A stretch of DNA of 11,248 nt from Clostridiales bacterium UBA4653 (lineage in GTDB: Bacteria; Bacillota; Clostridia; Oscillospirales; CAG-272): the NCBI GenBank assembly GCA_002405565.1, contig DHMB01000134.1:1-11248 (forward strand), in the 5' to 3' direction. The position numbers and the translations under genes are program-made. This document shows positions 1 to 7,287 of this stretch, piece by piece (positions within the stretch are counted from its first letter, which is position 1; every line of letters starts with the position of its first letter). Below the pieces are notes generated by a model. It was given only the letters and a program-made list of their open reading frames with translations, was not told the DNA's origin and ran no database searches.

Positions 1-44
1 GTCTATTTATCTTGACAAGTTTCAAAGAGGTGCGCCTTTTCACT
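1..44. other. Short flank beyond the hpt terminator, no gene seen
   Basis: These bases lie past the terminator of the leftward operon. They contain a small palindrome, CTTGACAAG (12-20 region), but no reading frame, RNA gene or convincing promoter pair. The promoter region of whatever gene lies further left may begin here, but the window ends too early to tell. Confidence 0.4.
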
Positions 45-74
45 AAAAAATCCCCGCTCCTGCGGGGATTTTTT
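45..74 (-). terminator. Rho-independent terminator of the rplI-dnaB-tilS-hpt operon
   Basis: Perfect 13-bp inverted repeat: arm 45-57 (AAAAAATCCCCGC), 4-base loop 58-61, arm 62-74. Read leftward, the GC-rich core is followed by six T. The arms start and end in A and T runs, so the structure could also stop transcription arriving from the left. It overlaps the first base of the hpt stop codon (74-76), so termination is immediate after translation ends. Confidence 0.93.
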
Positions 75-616
75 TATTTTTCATAAACTTCTCTTTTGAG
101 AATTGCGACATAAGGAAGCGCTCTGTATTTTTCGTCGTAATCAAGTCCGTAGCCGACGACGAATTCATCGGGAATCTGCTTGCCGACATAATCCGGCACA
201 AATTCAACCTCTCTGCGCGAGGGCTTATCGAGCATTGTGCAGGTGCGGACGCTTCTCGCGCCCTTATCGCGGAGATATTTTGCAAGATAGGATAGCGTTC
301 TGCCGGAGTCGATTATGTCCTCAACTATAAGAATATCGCAGTTTGCAAGATCCTTTCTTCTTATATCGAGAATTATGTCAACATGACCGGAAGAAACCGT
401 GCCGGCACCGTAAGAAGAGACCTTCATAAAATCGATCTGCACGGGGATTGAAAGGCGCTTCATAAGGTCGCCCATAAAGACGACTGAGCCCTTCAGTATG
501 CCGAGAAGAACAAGATTTTTGCCCTCGTAATCATGGCTTATTTCGTCTGCCATGCGGCGCACTGTTTTGTCTATTTCCTCTTCCGTTACAAGAATTTTTG
601 AAAAATCGTTCTGCAT
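74..616 (-). CDS. hpt: Hypoxanthine (guanine) phosphoribosyltransferase
   Basis: Purine salvage enzyme of the cytosol that joins hypoxanthine or guanine to PRPP, giving IMP or GMP and pyrophosphate. The product is 180 residues, the usual bacterial length. Seen in sequence: the LKGS loop at 41-44 that contacts pyrophosphate, the PRPP-binding loop VEDIIDSGRTL at about 98-108 with the acidic pair E99-D100, and the C-terminal PDEFVVGYGLDYDEKYR block (149-165) that holds base- and Mg2+-binding residues. I start it at ATG 616: GAGGTGA, a full anti-Shine-Dalgarno match, lies five bases upstream. That match overlaps the alternative GTG at 625, which would add three residues. It is the last gene of the operon, 10 bases after the tilS stop, and runs straight into the terminator. 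In many Firmicutes ftsH follows tilS-hpt; here it does not. Confidence 0.95.
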   Translation of the reverse strand: MQNDFSKILVTEEEIDKTVRRMADEISHDYEGKNLVLLGILKGSVVFMGDLMKRLSIPVQIDFMKVSSYGAGTVSSGHVDIILDIRRKDLANCDILIVEDIIDSGRTLSYLAKYLRDKGARSVRTCTMLDKPSRREVEFVPDYVGKQIPDEFVVGYGLDYDEKYRALPYVAILKREVYEK

Positions 617-626
617 TTTGCTCACC

Positions 627-1928
627 TCATTTTGCTTTGTAATATCTGATTTTTATCTTCTCTCCGCCCGGAATTTCCTCGCTCGGAAAACCGGGCAGCC
701 ATATGGGCTTTCCGTCCGCACAGATTACGGGACGGTATTTTTTTGCGTTTTCATCGAAATCGCCGATCATTTTTTTCAGCGTACGGGTCATTTTCCAGAA
801 GCGGTATTTATCCGATGAGCGGCGGCTTCTCGCCGTCAGGAGGGCGTTTTTCGGTGCGTAGCCCGTGCCGATAAGCTCTTGCCCTTCGGGCGCTGTGACG
901 TCATCCCCCACCGCTATGCAAAAGCCGTAATCCGAAAAGTTCAGCCCCTCGGAAAGCGTCATCTCATATTCCGGACGGGGATTGTCCGGGCCTTCCGAAA
1001 AGAAGAAATACTCTCCGTCACATATTGCATATTTACCTTCCGGAACGGATATTTTTCCCGCCCCGCCGGACGTTATCATTTCAAGTATCTCATTCTGATG
1101 GACAAAATTCAGCGTTACGGGAGACAGCTTTGAAACAGCCCGCAATATAAGCGCGGGATGACTTTCCCTCAGAACCGAAAGCGGGAGCTTTCCGTTTTCG
1201 GCTTTTCCGAGCAGCTTTTCAGCCTCGGAGGAGATGAAGTCGTAATCAAGCGAAACGGCGTCCGTCATGTTGATGACAGCCTTCTCCGCCGAAGGAAAAA
1301 TCGCTTTTATCTTCGGCACTATTTCATGCCTTATATAATTTCTTGTGTAATGAATGTCGGAATTTGTCTCGTCAGTGACGAATGTCAGCACGGCTTCTTT
1401 GGCAAAGCCTTCAATCTCGGCTCGCGTGCAGTCGATGAGCGGACGGATGACCGTTGCCTCTCCGCACGGTCTCGAGAACGGAATTCCTCTCATCCCCGCC
1501 GTGCCGCTACCTCTGCAAAGATTGAAAATTACGGTTTCAATGTTGTCGCTTGCCGTGTGCGCAAGGGCAATATATTCGGAATTTGTCTCCCTTGCGACGG
1601 ACAGAAGCGCGTCATAACGCGCATTTCTCGCCGTTTCCTCAACAGCTTTTCCTCCGCTGAGCGCCGCAACGTCAACCCTTCGGCAGACAAACTTTATTCC
1701 GCGAACCTCGCAGAACATCCGGCAGAAGGATTCATCAAAATCCGCGTCGTCGCCACGGAGCATATGATTTACATGAACCGCCGTTATGTTTTCCTTGCCG
1801 AGGAGCGCCGTCGTGACGGTCATAAGCACGCTCGAATCCGCGCCGCCGGAAAAACCGACGACAATCTTCCCCCTTATGCCCGAAAGCCGCTTTCTCGCGG
1901 ACTCTGTCACCTTGTCGATATATGTCAT
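627..1928 (-). CDS. tilS: tRNA(Ile)-lysidine synthetase
   Basis: Uses ATP and lysine to convert the wobble cytidine of the CAU-anticodon tRNA-Ile to lysidine, so that it reads AUA and is charged with isoleucine. The 433 residues fit the longer TilS form. Visible parts: N-terminal PP-loop ATPase motif SGGADS (27-32); HVNHMLRGDDADFDE (52-66); AHTASDNIETVIFNLCRGSG (123-142), matching the family block usually written HHADDQxETVLxRLxRGSG; DETN...YTRNYIRHEIVP (186-205); and a C-terminal TilS substrate-binding domain ending in ICADGKPIWLPGF (about 403-415). The ATG lies only two bases past the dnaB stop and has no strong ribosome binding site of its own, so translational coupling to dnaB is likely. 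A 288-codon frame on the opposite strand across this gene is a shadow. Confidence 0.95.
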   Translation of the reverse strand: MTYIDKVTESARKRLSGIRGKIVVGFSGGADSSVLMTVTTALLGKENITAVHVNHMLRGDDADFDESFCRMFCEVRGIKFVCRRVDVAALSGGKAVEETARNARYDALLSVARETNSEYIALAHTASDNIETVIFNLCRGSGTAGMRGIPFSRPCGEATVIRPLIDCTRAEIEGFAKEAVLTFVTDETNSDIHYTRNYIRHEIVPKIKAIFPSAEKAVINMTDAVSLDYDFISSEAEKLLGKAENGKLPLSVLRESHPALILRAVSKLSPVTLNFVHQNEILEMITSGGAGKISVPEGKYAICDGEYFFFSEGPDNPRPEYEMTLSEGLNFSDYGFCIAVGDDVTAPEGQELIGTGYAPKNALLTARSRRSSDKYRFWKMTRTLKKMIGDFDENAKKYRPVICADGKPIWLPGFPSEEIPGGEKIKIRYYKAK

Positions 1929-1930
1929 TT

Positions 1931-3259
1931 TCAGTTACCGTCCGTGTCTTCTCTCGCGGCGGCTGTGACGAATTTTGTATACTTGCCTATCCATCCGAGT
2001 CTGACATCGCCTGCCGAGCCGTGACGGTTCTTCGCTATGATAAGCGTTGCTTCGCTTGACTGTGCGTCCGCTTTCGAATAATCGCCGTGCAGGAACATGA
2101 CGATATCCGCGTCCTGCTCTATCTGTCCCGATTCACGCAGATCCGAAAGGCCCGGTCTTGCGCTCTCGTTTGTTTTCGGGGGACGCGAAAGCTGTGCGCA
2201 GCATATGACAGGCACCGCAAGATCCTTTGCAAGGAGCTTCAGTCCTCTTGAAACCTCGCCGACCTCGTTCACTCGGTTTTCCGCCTTTTTATCGCCCTGC
2301 ATGAGCTGCAGATAGTCGATTATAACGAGCCCGAGATTTTTCATTCTGCGGAGCTTTGCTTTTATCTGCGTGACGGTTATTGCCGCCGTATCGTCGATCT
2401 GAATGTCGCATGACGAAAGCTCAGCCGCCGCCTTTGCGAGATGATCGTAATCGGAGCCGGAAATCTTTCCCGAACGCATTGAATAACTGTCGACAAGCGC
2501 CTCGCTTGCAAGTATTCTCGAAGCGAGCTGAGCCGTTGTCATTTCAAGAGAAAACACGCAGACGGTCTTCTTTGTCGACTTTGCGATATTCGTCGCAATA
2601 TTCATCGCAAACGAAGTCTTACCCATACCGGGGCGCGCGCCGATGATGACCATATCGCCCGGCGTCAGCCCGACGATACATCTGTCCAGATCTTCATATC
2701 CCGTTTTTATACCCGCCGCCGCGTCCGGATCTTTTCTGACCTTGTCCAGCTGATTGAACGCGTCGACAAGCGCTTCTCTTATCGAAACAAAGCCCTTTGT
2801 ATCGGACGTTCTTGAAAGATTGAAAATCTTCTGCTCCGCGTCATCGAGAATATATTTGACCTCGCCTCTCGCGGAATAAGCGTTTTCGGTTATCTCCTCG
2901 GAAGCGTCGATGAGTGCGCGGAGGACTGCCTTGTCATGGACAATGCGGGCATAATCCTTCACGTTCGCCGCCGAAGGCACAACGTCGGCAATAACGCCGA
3001 CGTATTTTTTACATTCCTCAGCCGAGTAAACGCCGCGCTCCGTCAGCATGTTGATAAGCGTGACTATATCTATGTTGCGGTTTTTGTTAAAAAGCTCGCA
3101 CATGGCGTCAAATATTTCCCCGTGCTCGGGAATATAAAAATCGGACGCCGAAATTATTTCAATAAGCCCCGTTATACATTCGGGGTCAATGAGCACCGAG
3201 CCGAGAACGGATTGCTCCGCCTCGACCGAAAAGGGTTTTGTTTTCTGAATGTCTGGCAA
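1931..3259 (-). CDS. dnaB: Replicative DNA helicase DnaB
   Basis: Hexameric 5'-3' helicase that unwinds DNA at the replication fork and recruits primase (called DnaC in Bacillus). The 442 residues match the family. The N-terminal primase-interacting domain spans about 8-110, a linker helix follows, and the RecA-like motor begins near 185. Motor motifs seen: Walker A GARPGMGKT (207-215), catalytic glutamate in SLEM (E239), Walker B LVIIDYLQLM (311-320, D315), the sensor-type glutamine in CCAQLSR (Q356), and the arginine finger region AKNRHG (409-414). No intein interrupts it. The start is TTG at 3259, chosen because GGAGGT (3268-3273) lies eight bases upstream and the protein then begins just before the conserved SVEAEQSVLGS block. 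It sits 19 bases after rplI, a common Firmicute pairing. Confidence 0.96.
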   Translation of the reverse strand: MPDIQKTKPFSVEAEQSVLGSVLIDPECITGLIEIISASDFYIPEHGEIFDAMCELFNKNRNIDIVTLINMLTERGVYSAEECKKYVGVIADVVPSAANVKDYARIVHDKAVLRALIDASEEITENAYSARGEVKYILDDAEQKIFNLSRTSDTKGFVSIREALVDAFNQLDKVRKDPDAAAGIKTGYEDLDRCIVGLTPGDMVIIGARPGMGKTSFAMNIATNIAKSTKKTVCVFSLEMTTAQLASRILASEALVDSYSMRSGKISGSDYDHLAKAAAELSSCDIQIDDTAAITVTQIKAKLRRMKNLGLVIIDYLQLMQGDKKAENRVNEVGEVSRGLKLLAKDLAVPVICCAQLSRPPKTNESARPGLSDLRESGQIEQDADIVMFLHGDYSKADAQSSEATLIIAKNRHGSAGDVRLGWIGKYTKFVTAAAREDTDGN

Positions 3260-3278
3260 AGCCCTGTACCTCCGTTTT

Positions 3279-3728
3279 TTATTTGCCGGAATTTGTGACG
3301 ATTACGTTGATTTTACCCGTTATTTCCGGGAAGAGCTTGATTTCGGGAGCGTAATTTCCGAAAGCCTTGATAGCGTCCATCGATATTTTTCTCTTGTCAA
3401 CTTCTATTCCGTGCTGAGCGAGGAGCGCGTCTGCAACGTCCTTTGCCGTAACGGCGCCGTAAAGGCGGTCGCCTTCGCCTGCGGCAACCTTGATAACGAC
3501 CTGAACGCTCTCCAGCTTTGCCTTTGTTTCAAGCGCGGCGGCTTTTTCAAGCTCTATCTGACGGAGCCGTTTCTCCTCTTTGCCCTTTATTTCGTTCATG
3601 ACCTTGTTATCGGCAACCATGGCGAGCTTTTTCGGGAAAAGGAAATTGCGCGCGTATCCTTCGGATACGTCGATGACCTGATCCTTCTTTCCCTGACCTC
3701 TTACGTCTGCCAAAAGCACTACTTTCAT
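3279..3728 (-). CDS. rplI: 50S ribosomal protein L9
   Basis: Large-subunit ribosomal protein that binds 23S rRNA near the L1 stalk. The product is 149 residues, standard for L9. The N-terminal rRNA-binding domain starts MKVVLLADVRGQGKK and contains the signature GYARNFLFPKKLA (24-36). A charged connecting helix rich in K, E and A follows (about 41-75), then the C-terminal domain that begins near VQVVIKVAAGEGDRLYGAVT and includes GIEVDKRKI. I place the start at ATG 3728: a perfect AGGAGG (about 3738-3743) precedes it. A frame extended to ATG 3755 would translate through that ribosome binding site and add nine residues unlike L9. It is first in the four-gene operon, about 55-60 bases behind a strong promoter. 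Confidence 0.95.
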   Translation of the reverse strand: MKVVLLADVRGQGKKDQVIDVSEGYARNFLFPKKLAMVADNKVMNEIKGKEEKRLRQIELEKAAALETKAKLESVQVVIKVAAGEGDRLYGAVTAKDVADALLAQHGIEVDKRKISMDAIKAFGNYAPEIKLFPEITGKINVIVTNSGK

Positions 3729-3787
3729 TTTTATGTTCCTCCTGCCTTGCGGCATTTTATTCTGAAATAAGTATTACGGTAACTTAT

Positions 3788-3816
3788 ATGATAGCACACA
3801 ATTTCATTTAAGTCAA
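3788..3816 (-). promoter_or_regulatory. Sigma-A type promoter for rplI-dnaB-tilS-hpt
   Basis: On the minus strand TTGACT (3811-3816) and TATCAT (3788-3793) are separated by exactly 17 bases. A TG dinucleotide one base before the -10 gives an extended -10. Transcription should start near 3780, leaving a leader of about 53 bases before the L9 ATG. In that leader a 4-bp stem with a GCAA tetraloop abuts the AGGAGG ribosome binding site. Confidence 0.85.
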
Positions 3817-3920
3817 TAAAATATTGATCACTATTTGCCCCGATCGGCGCTTTGCGGGCAAATATCCGGATTACAGACGTTTTTTCGCCTCCCGCCCCCT
3901 CTTTTACAAAATTACATATG

Positions 3921-3994
3921 CGCCGCCGGCTCCTCTTCTCTCTTCACTTCAAAATCGCCGCCGGCACCTCTTCTCTTCTCTCTTAACTCAAAAA
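3921..3994. repeat. Degenerate tandem repeat, two copies of about 34-39 bases
   Basis: Copy 1 (3921-3954) and copy 2 (3956-3994) each start with CGCCGCCGGC, continue with a pyrimidine run of CTCTTCTC type, and end with ACTTCAAAA or AACTCAAAA. They differ mainly by a small expansion of the CTCTT run in copy 2. A third CCGCCGG lies just inside the following terminator. The block occupies the gap between the rplI promoter and the GNAT gene. It is noncoding by appearance, and its function is unknown. Confidence 0.65.
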
Positions 3995-4017
3995 GCCCCG
4001 CCGGAGCGGAGCTTTTT
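3990..4017 (-). terminator. Rho-independent terminator of the GNAT gene
   Basis: Inverted repeat with arms 3990-4001 and 4006-4017 around the 4-base loop CGGA. Read leftward as RNA it forms 12 continuous pairs, one of them G-U, and ends in five U. The plus-strand RNA would have an A-C mismatch at that pair, so the structure favours leftward termination. It lies three bases after the GNAT stop codon. Confidence 0.85.
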
Positions 4018-4019
4018 CG

Positions 4020-4454
4020 TCAATTTCCTTTTATCATCTGCGCATAAGGCAGCTCTTCATAGCCGAGAGAGGAATACAGCTTTTTTGCGCGGACGTTATC
4101 CGGCTCGATTTCAAGACGGTGACGCGCGGCAGGGTAGTTTTCGTCCATATAGGCAAAAAACGCCTTCCCGAGCCCGTGCCCTCTGTACTGCTCGCGGACA
4201 TAAAGCTCTTCAATCCATACGACAGTCCCGCCCGCCTCATGGGAGAACGTCTTTGCTATGAGCGCGTAGCCGGCGGGGACGCCGTCCTGTTCAAGAATGA
4301 AGGCTTCGATATATTCGTCCGAGCGCATGAGCTCGTCAAAGCTCTTTTCGTGGAATTCCGCAGGGATTGAACGGTAAACCGCGTCGGACGAAAAGAACTC
4401 CTCCGACAGTGTGACAAACAGCTCCCTGTCATTCTGTGTAACTTTGCGTATCAT
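4020..4454 (-). CDS. GNAT-family N-acetyltransferase
   Basis: Predicted cytosolic enzyme that moves an acetyl group from acetyl-CoA to an amine; the substrate cannot be read from the sequence. The 144 residues form one GNAT domain. IEELYVREQYRGHGLGKAFF (81-100) is motif A, with the acetyl-CoA pyrophosphate loop Q-x-x-G-x-G (Q89, G92, G94). LEIEPDNVRAKKLYSSLGYEE (114-134) is motif B, the C-terminal part that in this superfamily carries the Asn and Tyr near the thioester (N120, Y127). The ATG at 4454 has AAGGAG six bases upstream. It lies 61 bases downstream of the ATPase stop, with a G-U-rich hairpin between them and no clear promoter, so it may depend on read-through from the ATPase transcript. 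Its own terminator follows directly. Confidence 0.88.
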   Translation of the reverse strand: MIRKVTQNDRELFVTLSEEFFSSDAVYRSIPAEFHEKSFDELMRSDEYIEAFILEQDGVPAGYALIAKTFSHEAGGTVVWIEELYVREQYRGHGLGKAFFAYMDENYPAARHRLEIEPDNVRAKKLYSSLGYEELPYAQMIKGN

Positions 4455-4475
4455 TTTTTCTCCTTTATCCGAAAG

Positions 4476-4503
4476 TCCGCCCGACCCAAAAGAGCCGGAC
4501 GGA
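4476..4503 (-). terminator. Possible weak terminator or processing hairpin after the ATPase gene
   Basis: Arms 4476-4487 and 4492-4503 with loop AAAA. Leftward RNA can form 12 pairs, three of them G-U; the plus-strand RNA would have mismatches at those places. The hairpin is followed only by CUUUCGG, which is a poor U tract. It may reduce but not stop transcription into the GNAT gene, or protect the 3' end of the ATPase mRNA. Confidence 0.5.
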
Positions 4504-4515
4504 ATTTTTCGTTAT

Positions 4516-7191
4516 TTACTGTGCTTTTTTCTTTGAAACTGCTCTCTGAATGAGCTTGACAAGCTCAACTATCGGTATCACGAGGATGGAAAGACCGAGC
4601 GCGATTGCATAATGAACGAGGTCAAGGTTGACAAAATCGAACATGTCTGCAAGGAACGGAATTTCAATAACAGCCGTTGTCAGCGCCAGAGCCGCAATCA
4701 TTGCGCCGAAGAGGAAGAAGTTGTGCGTGCCGAGAGTGAAGATTGAATGTCTCTGCGAACGCATGTTGTATGAATGGAAAATTTCCGCCATGGACATTGT
4801 GAGGAACGCCATTGTGATTCCGCACATTTTCGCGTCGGCAAAGAGGTTTTCGTTTCTCAATGCCGCAAAGGTCAGCTCGCCTCCGCTCGTCACATAACCG
4901 ATAAAGTATGCGACAAGGGTCAGAAGCGTTACGAGAATTCCCTGATATACAAGGTCAAACCCGAGTCCGCCGGCAAAAATGCCTTCGTTTTTGGAACGCG
5001 GTTTCTGCTGCATGACGTCTTTTTCGCCGGGCTCAACGCCGAGCGCAAGCGCGGGGAAGCAGTCCGTAATGAGGTTTATCCAGAGCAGGTGCGGAGCTTT
5101 GAGAATCGTAAAGCCGAGCACGGACGCCGTGAATATCGTGATGACCTCGCTCATGTTGGACGAGAGCAGGAACTGGATTGCTTTTCTGATATTTGAATAA
5201 ATTTTTCTGCCTTCTTCAACGGCATAAACGATTGTTGCGAAGTTGTCGTCCGCAAGAATCATATCGGCAACGTTCTTTGTTACGTCCGTTCCCGTTATGC
5301 CCATGCCGATACCGATATCGGCAGTTTTTATGGAGGGCGCGTCGTTTACGCCGTCTCCCGTCATCGCGGTTATCTTGCCGCGCTTTTTCCATGCCGAAAC
5401 TATCTTTACCTTGTGTTCGGGCTGAACTCTTGCATAAACGGAGTAATAGTCGACGGCTCTCTCGAACTCTTCGTCGGAGAGACTGTCAAGCTCGGCGCCC
5501 GTGATAGCCTGCGAGGGGTCGGTGATGATACCGAGCTCAAGCGCGATTGCAACCGCGGTGTCCTTGTGGTCGCCGGTTATCATAATCGGACGTATACCCG
5601 CCGTGCGGCAAGCCTTGATTGCGTCAAGCACCTCGGGACGGACAGGGTCTATCATGCCGCAGAGGCCGACAAAGACAAGGTCATGCTCGAGCGCGTCCGC
5701 GCTGTATTCGGAGGGCTCGCCGTCGTGTATTCTGCATGCGGCGGCAAGAACTCGGAGGGCTTTGTCAGCCATTTCCTTGTTCTGGCGGAGAATTTCCGCA
5801 CGCTTTTCGTCCGTCAGGGGCTCAATGCCCTTTTCCGTCAGAATTTTTGTGCAACGGCGGAGAAGCTCATCCGGCGCACCTTTTGTATACTGAATGAATT
5901 TTCCGTCATGCGTTTTGTGGACGGTTGTCATCATCTTGCGCATTGAATCGAACGGAACTTCGCCTATTCTGGGTTGCTTTTCAGAAGCCTCGGACTTGAT
6001 TACGCCGTTCTGCGTCGCAAAATTGACAAGCGCACATTCCGTCGGCTCGCCGACAGCGTTACCGCTTTCATCGGGCTTCGCGTCGGAGCAGAGGGTCATT
6101 GCCGTTGCGAGAAGCTCCTTGTTTGCGGAACGGAAATCCGTAACGGTCATCTTGTTCTGCGTGAGCGTACCGGTCTTATCCGAGCAGATGACCTCTGTGC
6201 AACCGAGGGTTTCAACAGCTGTCAGTCTGCGGATGACCGCGGAACGCTTCGACATTTTCGTAACGCCCATGGAAAGAACTATCGTAACAACTGCCGCAAG
6301 GCCTTCCGGTATCGCCGCAACCGCAAGGCTGACGGCAACAATGAATGTATTCAGAAGCGATTCGATTCCGAAATCGCCGCTCTTTATAACGTTGAACGCG
6401 AATATGAACACACATATGCCGAGAACGAGCCATGTGAGTATTTTTGAAAGCTGTGCGAGCTTGATCTGAAGAGGAGTTTTTTCCTCTGCAACGTTTGAAA
6501 GCGCCGTTGCAATCTTGCCCATTTCTGTTTCCATTCCGGTTGCTGTTATAACGGCTTTTCCTCTGCCGTAGACAACCGTACTTCCCATGTAGACCATGTT
6601 CGCCCTGTCGCCGAGGGGAACGTCGCCGTTTTCGCCCGCGCGGAGGACAACATCATGCTTTTCAGACGGAACGGATTCGCCCGTCAGCGCCGCTTCCTCG
6701 CATTTGAGCGAGTTTGACTCGATAATTCTCGCGTCAGCGGGAACGGCGTCGCCCGCTTCAAGAATAATAACGTCGCCGACAACGAGCTCTTCGCTCTTTA
6801 TGACGACCTGTTTTCCGTCGCGCAGAACCTTTGAGGTTGCCGCCGTCATTTCCTTTAAGGCTTCAATGGCTTTTTCCGCCTTCGATTCCTGCATGACGCC
6901 AAGCACGGCATTGAGGATGACGACGAACATAATGATGAAAACGTCCGTCGGAGTTTCCTTTTCAATGAAGGCGATGACCGCCGATATGACCGCCGCGACT
7001 ATCAGAATGATAATCATCGGGTCGGCAAGCTGGAGCAGAAATCTCTTCACAATGCCGGTCTTTTTGCCCTCGGCAAGGCGGTTTCTGCCGTTTTCCGCAA
7101 GCCTTCTTTCCGCCTCTTCGGAGGAAAGTCCCTCTGCCGACGTTTCAAGCGCGGAGAGGACTTCGCTTTCGCTTTGCAAATAATGTTTCAT
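4516..7191 (-). CDS. P2A-type cation-transporting ATPase (Ca2+/Mn2+ exporter)
   Basis: Membrane pump of 891 residues that uses ATP, through a phospho-aspartate intermediate, to move a divalent cation out of the cytosol. Seen in order: N-terminal cation-ATPase domain (about 1-50); M1-M2 (about 55-102); actuator motif TGES (170-173); M3-M4 (about 250-308) with PEGL (295-298); phosphorylation motif CSDKTGTLT with D338; nucleotide-domain KGAP (437-440); MITGDH (537-542); hinge TGDGVNDAP (611-619); then M5-M10. By manual alignment with SERCA every Ca2+ ligand is present: V291, A292, I294 and E296 in M4; N679 and E682 in M5; N706, T709 and D710 in M6; and E803 in M8. The leader carries a yybP-ykoY Mn2+ riboswitch, and the riboswitch class is known to control Mn2+-exporting P-type ATPases, so Mn2+ export is the physiological guess. 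ATG 7191 has GGGAG six bases upstream. Ca2+, Mn2+ or both remain open. Confidence 0.93.
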   Translation of the reverse strand: MKHYLQSESEVLSALETSAEGLSSEEAERRLAENGRNRLAEGKKTGIVKRFLLQLADPMIIILIVAAVISAVIAFIEKETPTDVFIIMFVVILNAVLGVMQESKAEKAIEALKEMTAATSKVLRDGKQVVIKSEELVVGDVIILEAGDAVPADARIIESNSLKCEEAALTGESVPSEKHDVVLRAGENGDVPLGDRANMVYMGSTVVYGRGKAVITATGMETEMGKIATALSNVAEEKTPLQIKLAQLSKILTWLVLGICVFIFAFNVIKSGDFGIESLLNTFIVAVSLAVAAIPEGLAAVVTIVLSMGVTKMSKRSAVIRRLTAVETLGCTEVICSDKTGTLTQNKMTVTDFRSANKELLATAMTLCSDAKPDESGNAVGEPTECALVNFATQNGVIKSEASEKQPRIGEVPFDSMRKMMTTVHKTHDGKFIQYTKGAPDELLRRCTKILTEKGIEPLTDEKRAEILRQNKEMADKALRVLAAACRIHDGEPSEYSADALEHDLVFVGLCGMIDPVRPEVLDAIKACRTAGIRPIMITGDHKDTAVAIALELGIITDPSQAITGAELDSLSDEEFERAVDYYSVYARVQPEHKVKIVSAWKKRGKITAMTGDGVNDAPSIKTADIGIGMGITGTDVTKNVADMILADDNFATIVYAVEEGRKIYSNIRKAIQFLLSSNMSEVITIFTASVLGFTILKAPHLLWINLITDCFPALALGVEPGEKDVMQQKPRSKNEGIFAGGLGFDLVYQGILVTLLTLVAYFIGYVTSGGELTFAALRNENLFADAKMCGITMAFLTMSMAEIFHSYNMRSQRHSIFTLGTHNFFLFGAMIAALALTTAVIEIPFLADMFDFVNLDLVHYAIALGLSILVIPIVELVKLIQRAVSKKKAQ

Positions 7192-7216
7192 AAAAATCTC
7201 CCAAACTTATGCGGAC

Positions 7217-7248
7217 AAAAAAAGAGCCGCATTTTTAATTTGCGTCTC
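7217..7248 (-). terminator. Riboswitch-controlled intrinsic terminator in the ATPase leader
   Basis: On the minus strand GAGACGCA (7241-7248) can pair with TGCGGCTC (7224-7231), seven of eight positions, around an A/T-rich loop. Seven T (7217-7223) follow directly. It lies 26 bases before the ATPase start codon and does not include the ribosome binding site, so control is most simply by premature termination. The left arm is shared with the antiterminator, which makes the two structures exclusive. Confidence 0.8.
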
Positions 7249-7271
7249 ACAAAAATATATAGAAAGACGCA
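7241..7271 (-). promoter_or_regulatory. Antiterminator helix of the ATPase leader
   Basis: TGCGTCT (minus strand, 7265-7271) and AGACGCA (7241-7247) form a perfect 7-bp stem closing an A/U-rich loop. Pairing consumes the left arm of the terminator at 7217-7248. The upstream arm can instead pair with the 3' end of the aptamer (7290-7299 with 7264-7273, nine of ten positions), giving a route by which ligand binding sets the outcome. Confidence 0.72.
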
Positions 7272-7287
7272 TTTTGCCCCTGCGGGA

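Noticed and set aside
1158..2024. 288-codon plus-strand reading frame across tilS
   Set aside because: It is antisense to a clear tilS gene, shows no recognisable domain, and its composition follows the tilS codons.
3729..3755. Nine-residue upstream extension of L9
   Set aside because: It would translate through the AGGAGG ribosome binding site and adds residues foreign to L9; the start at 3728 gives the standard length.
3824..4261. 145-codon plus-strand frame over the repeat and GNAT gene
   Set aside because: It crosses a terminator and a tandem repeat and is antisense to the GNAT gene; no domain is visible.
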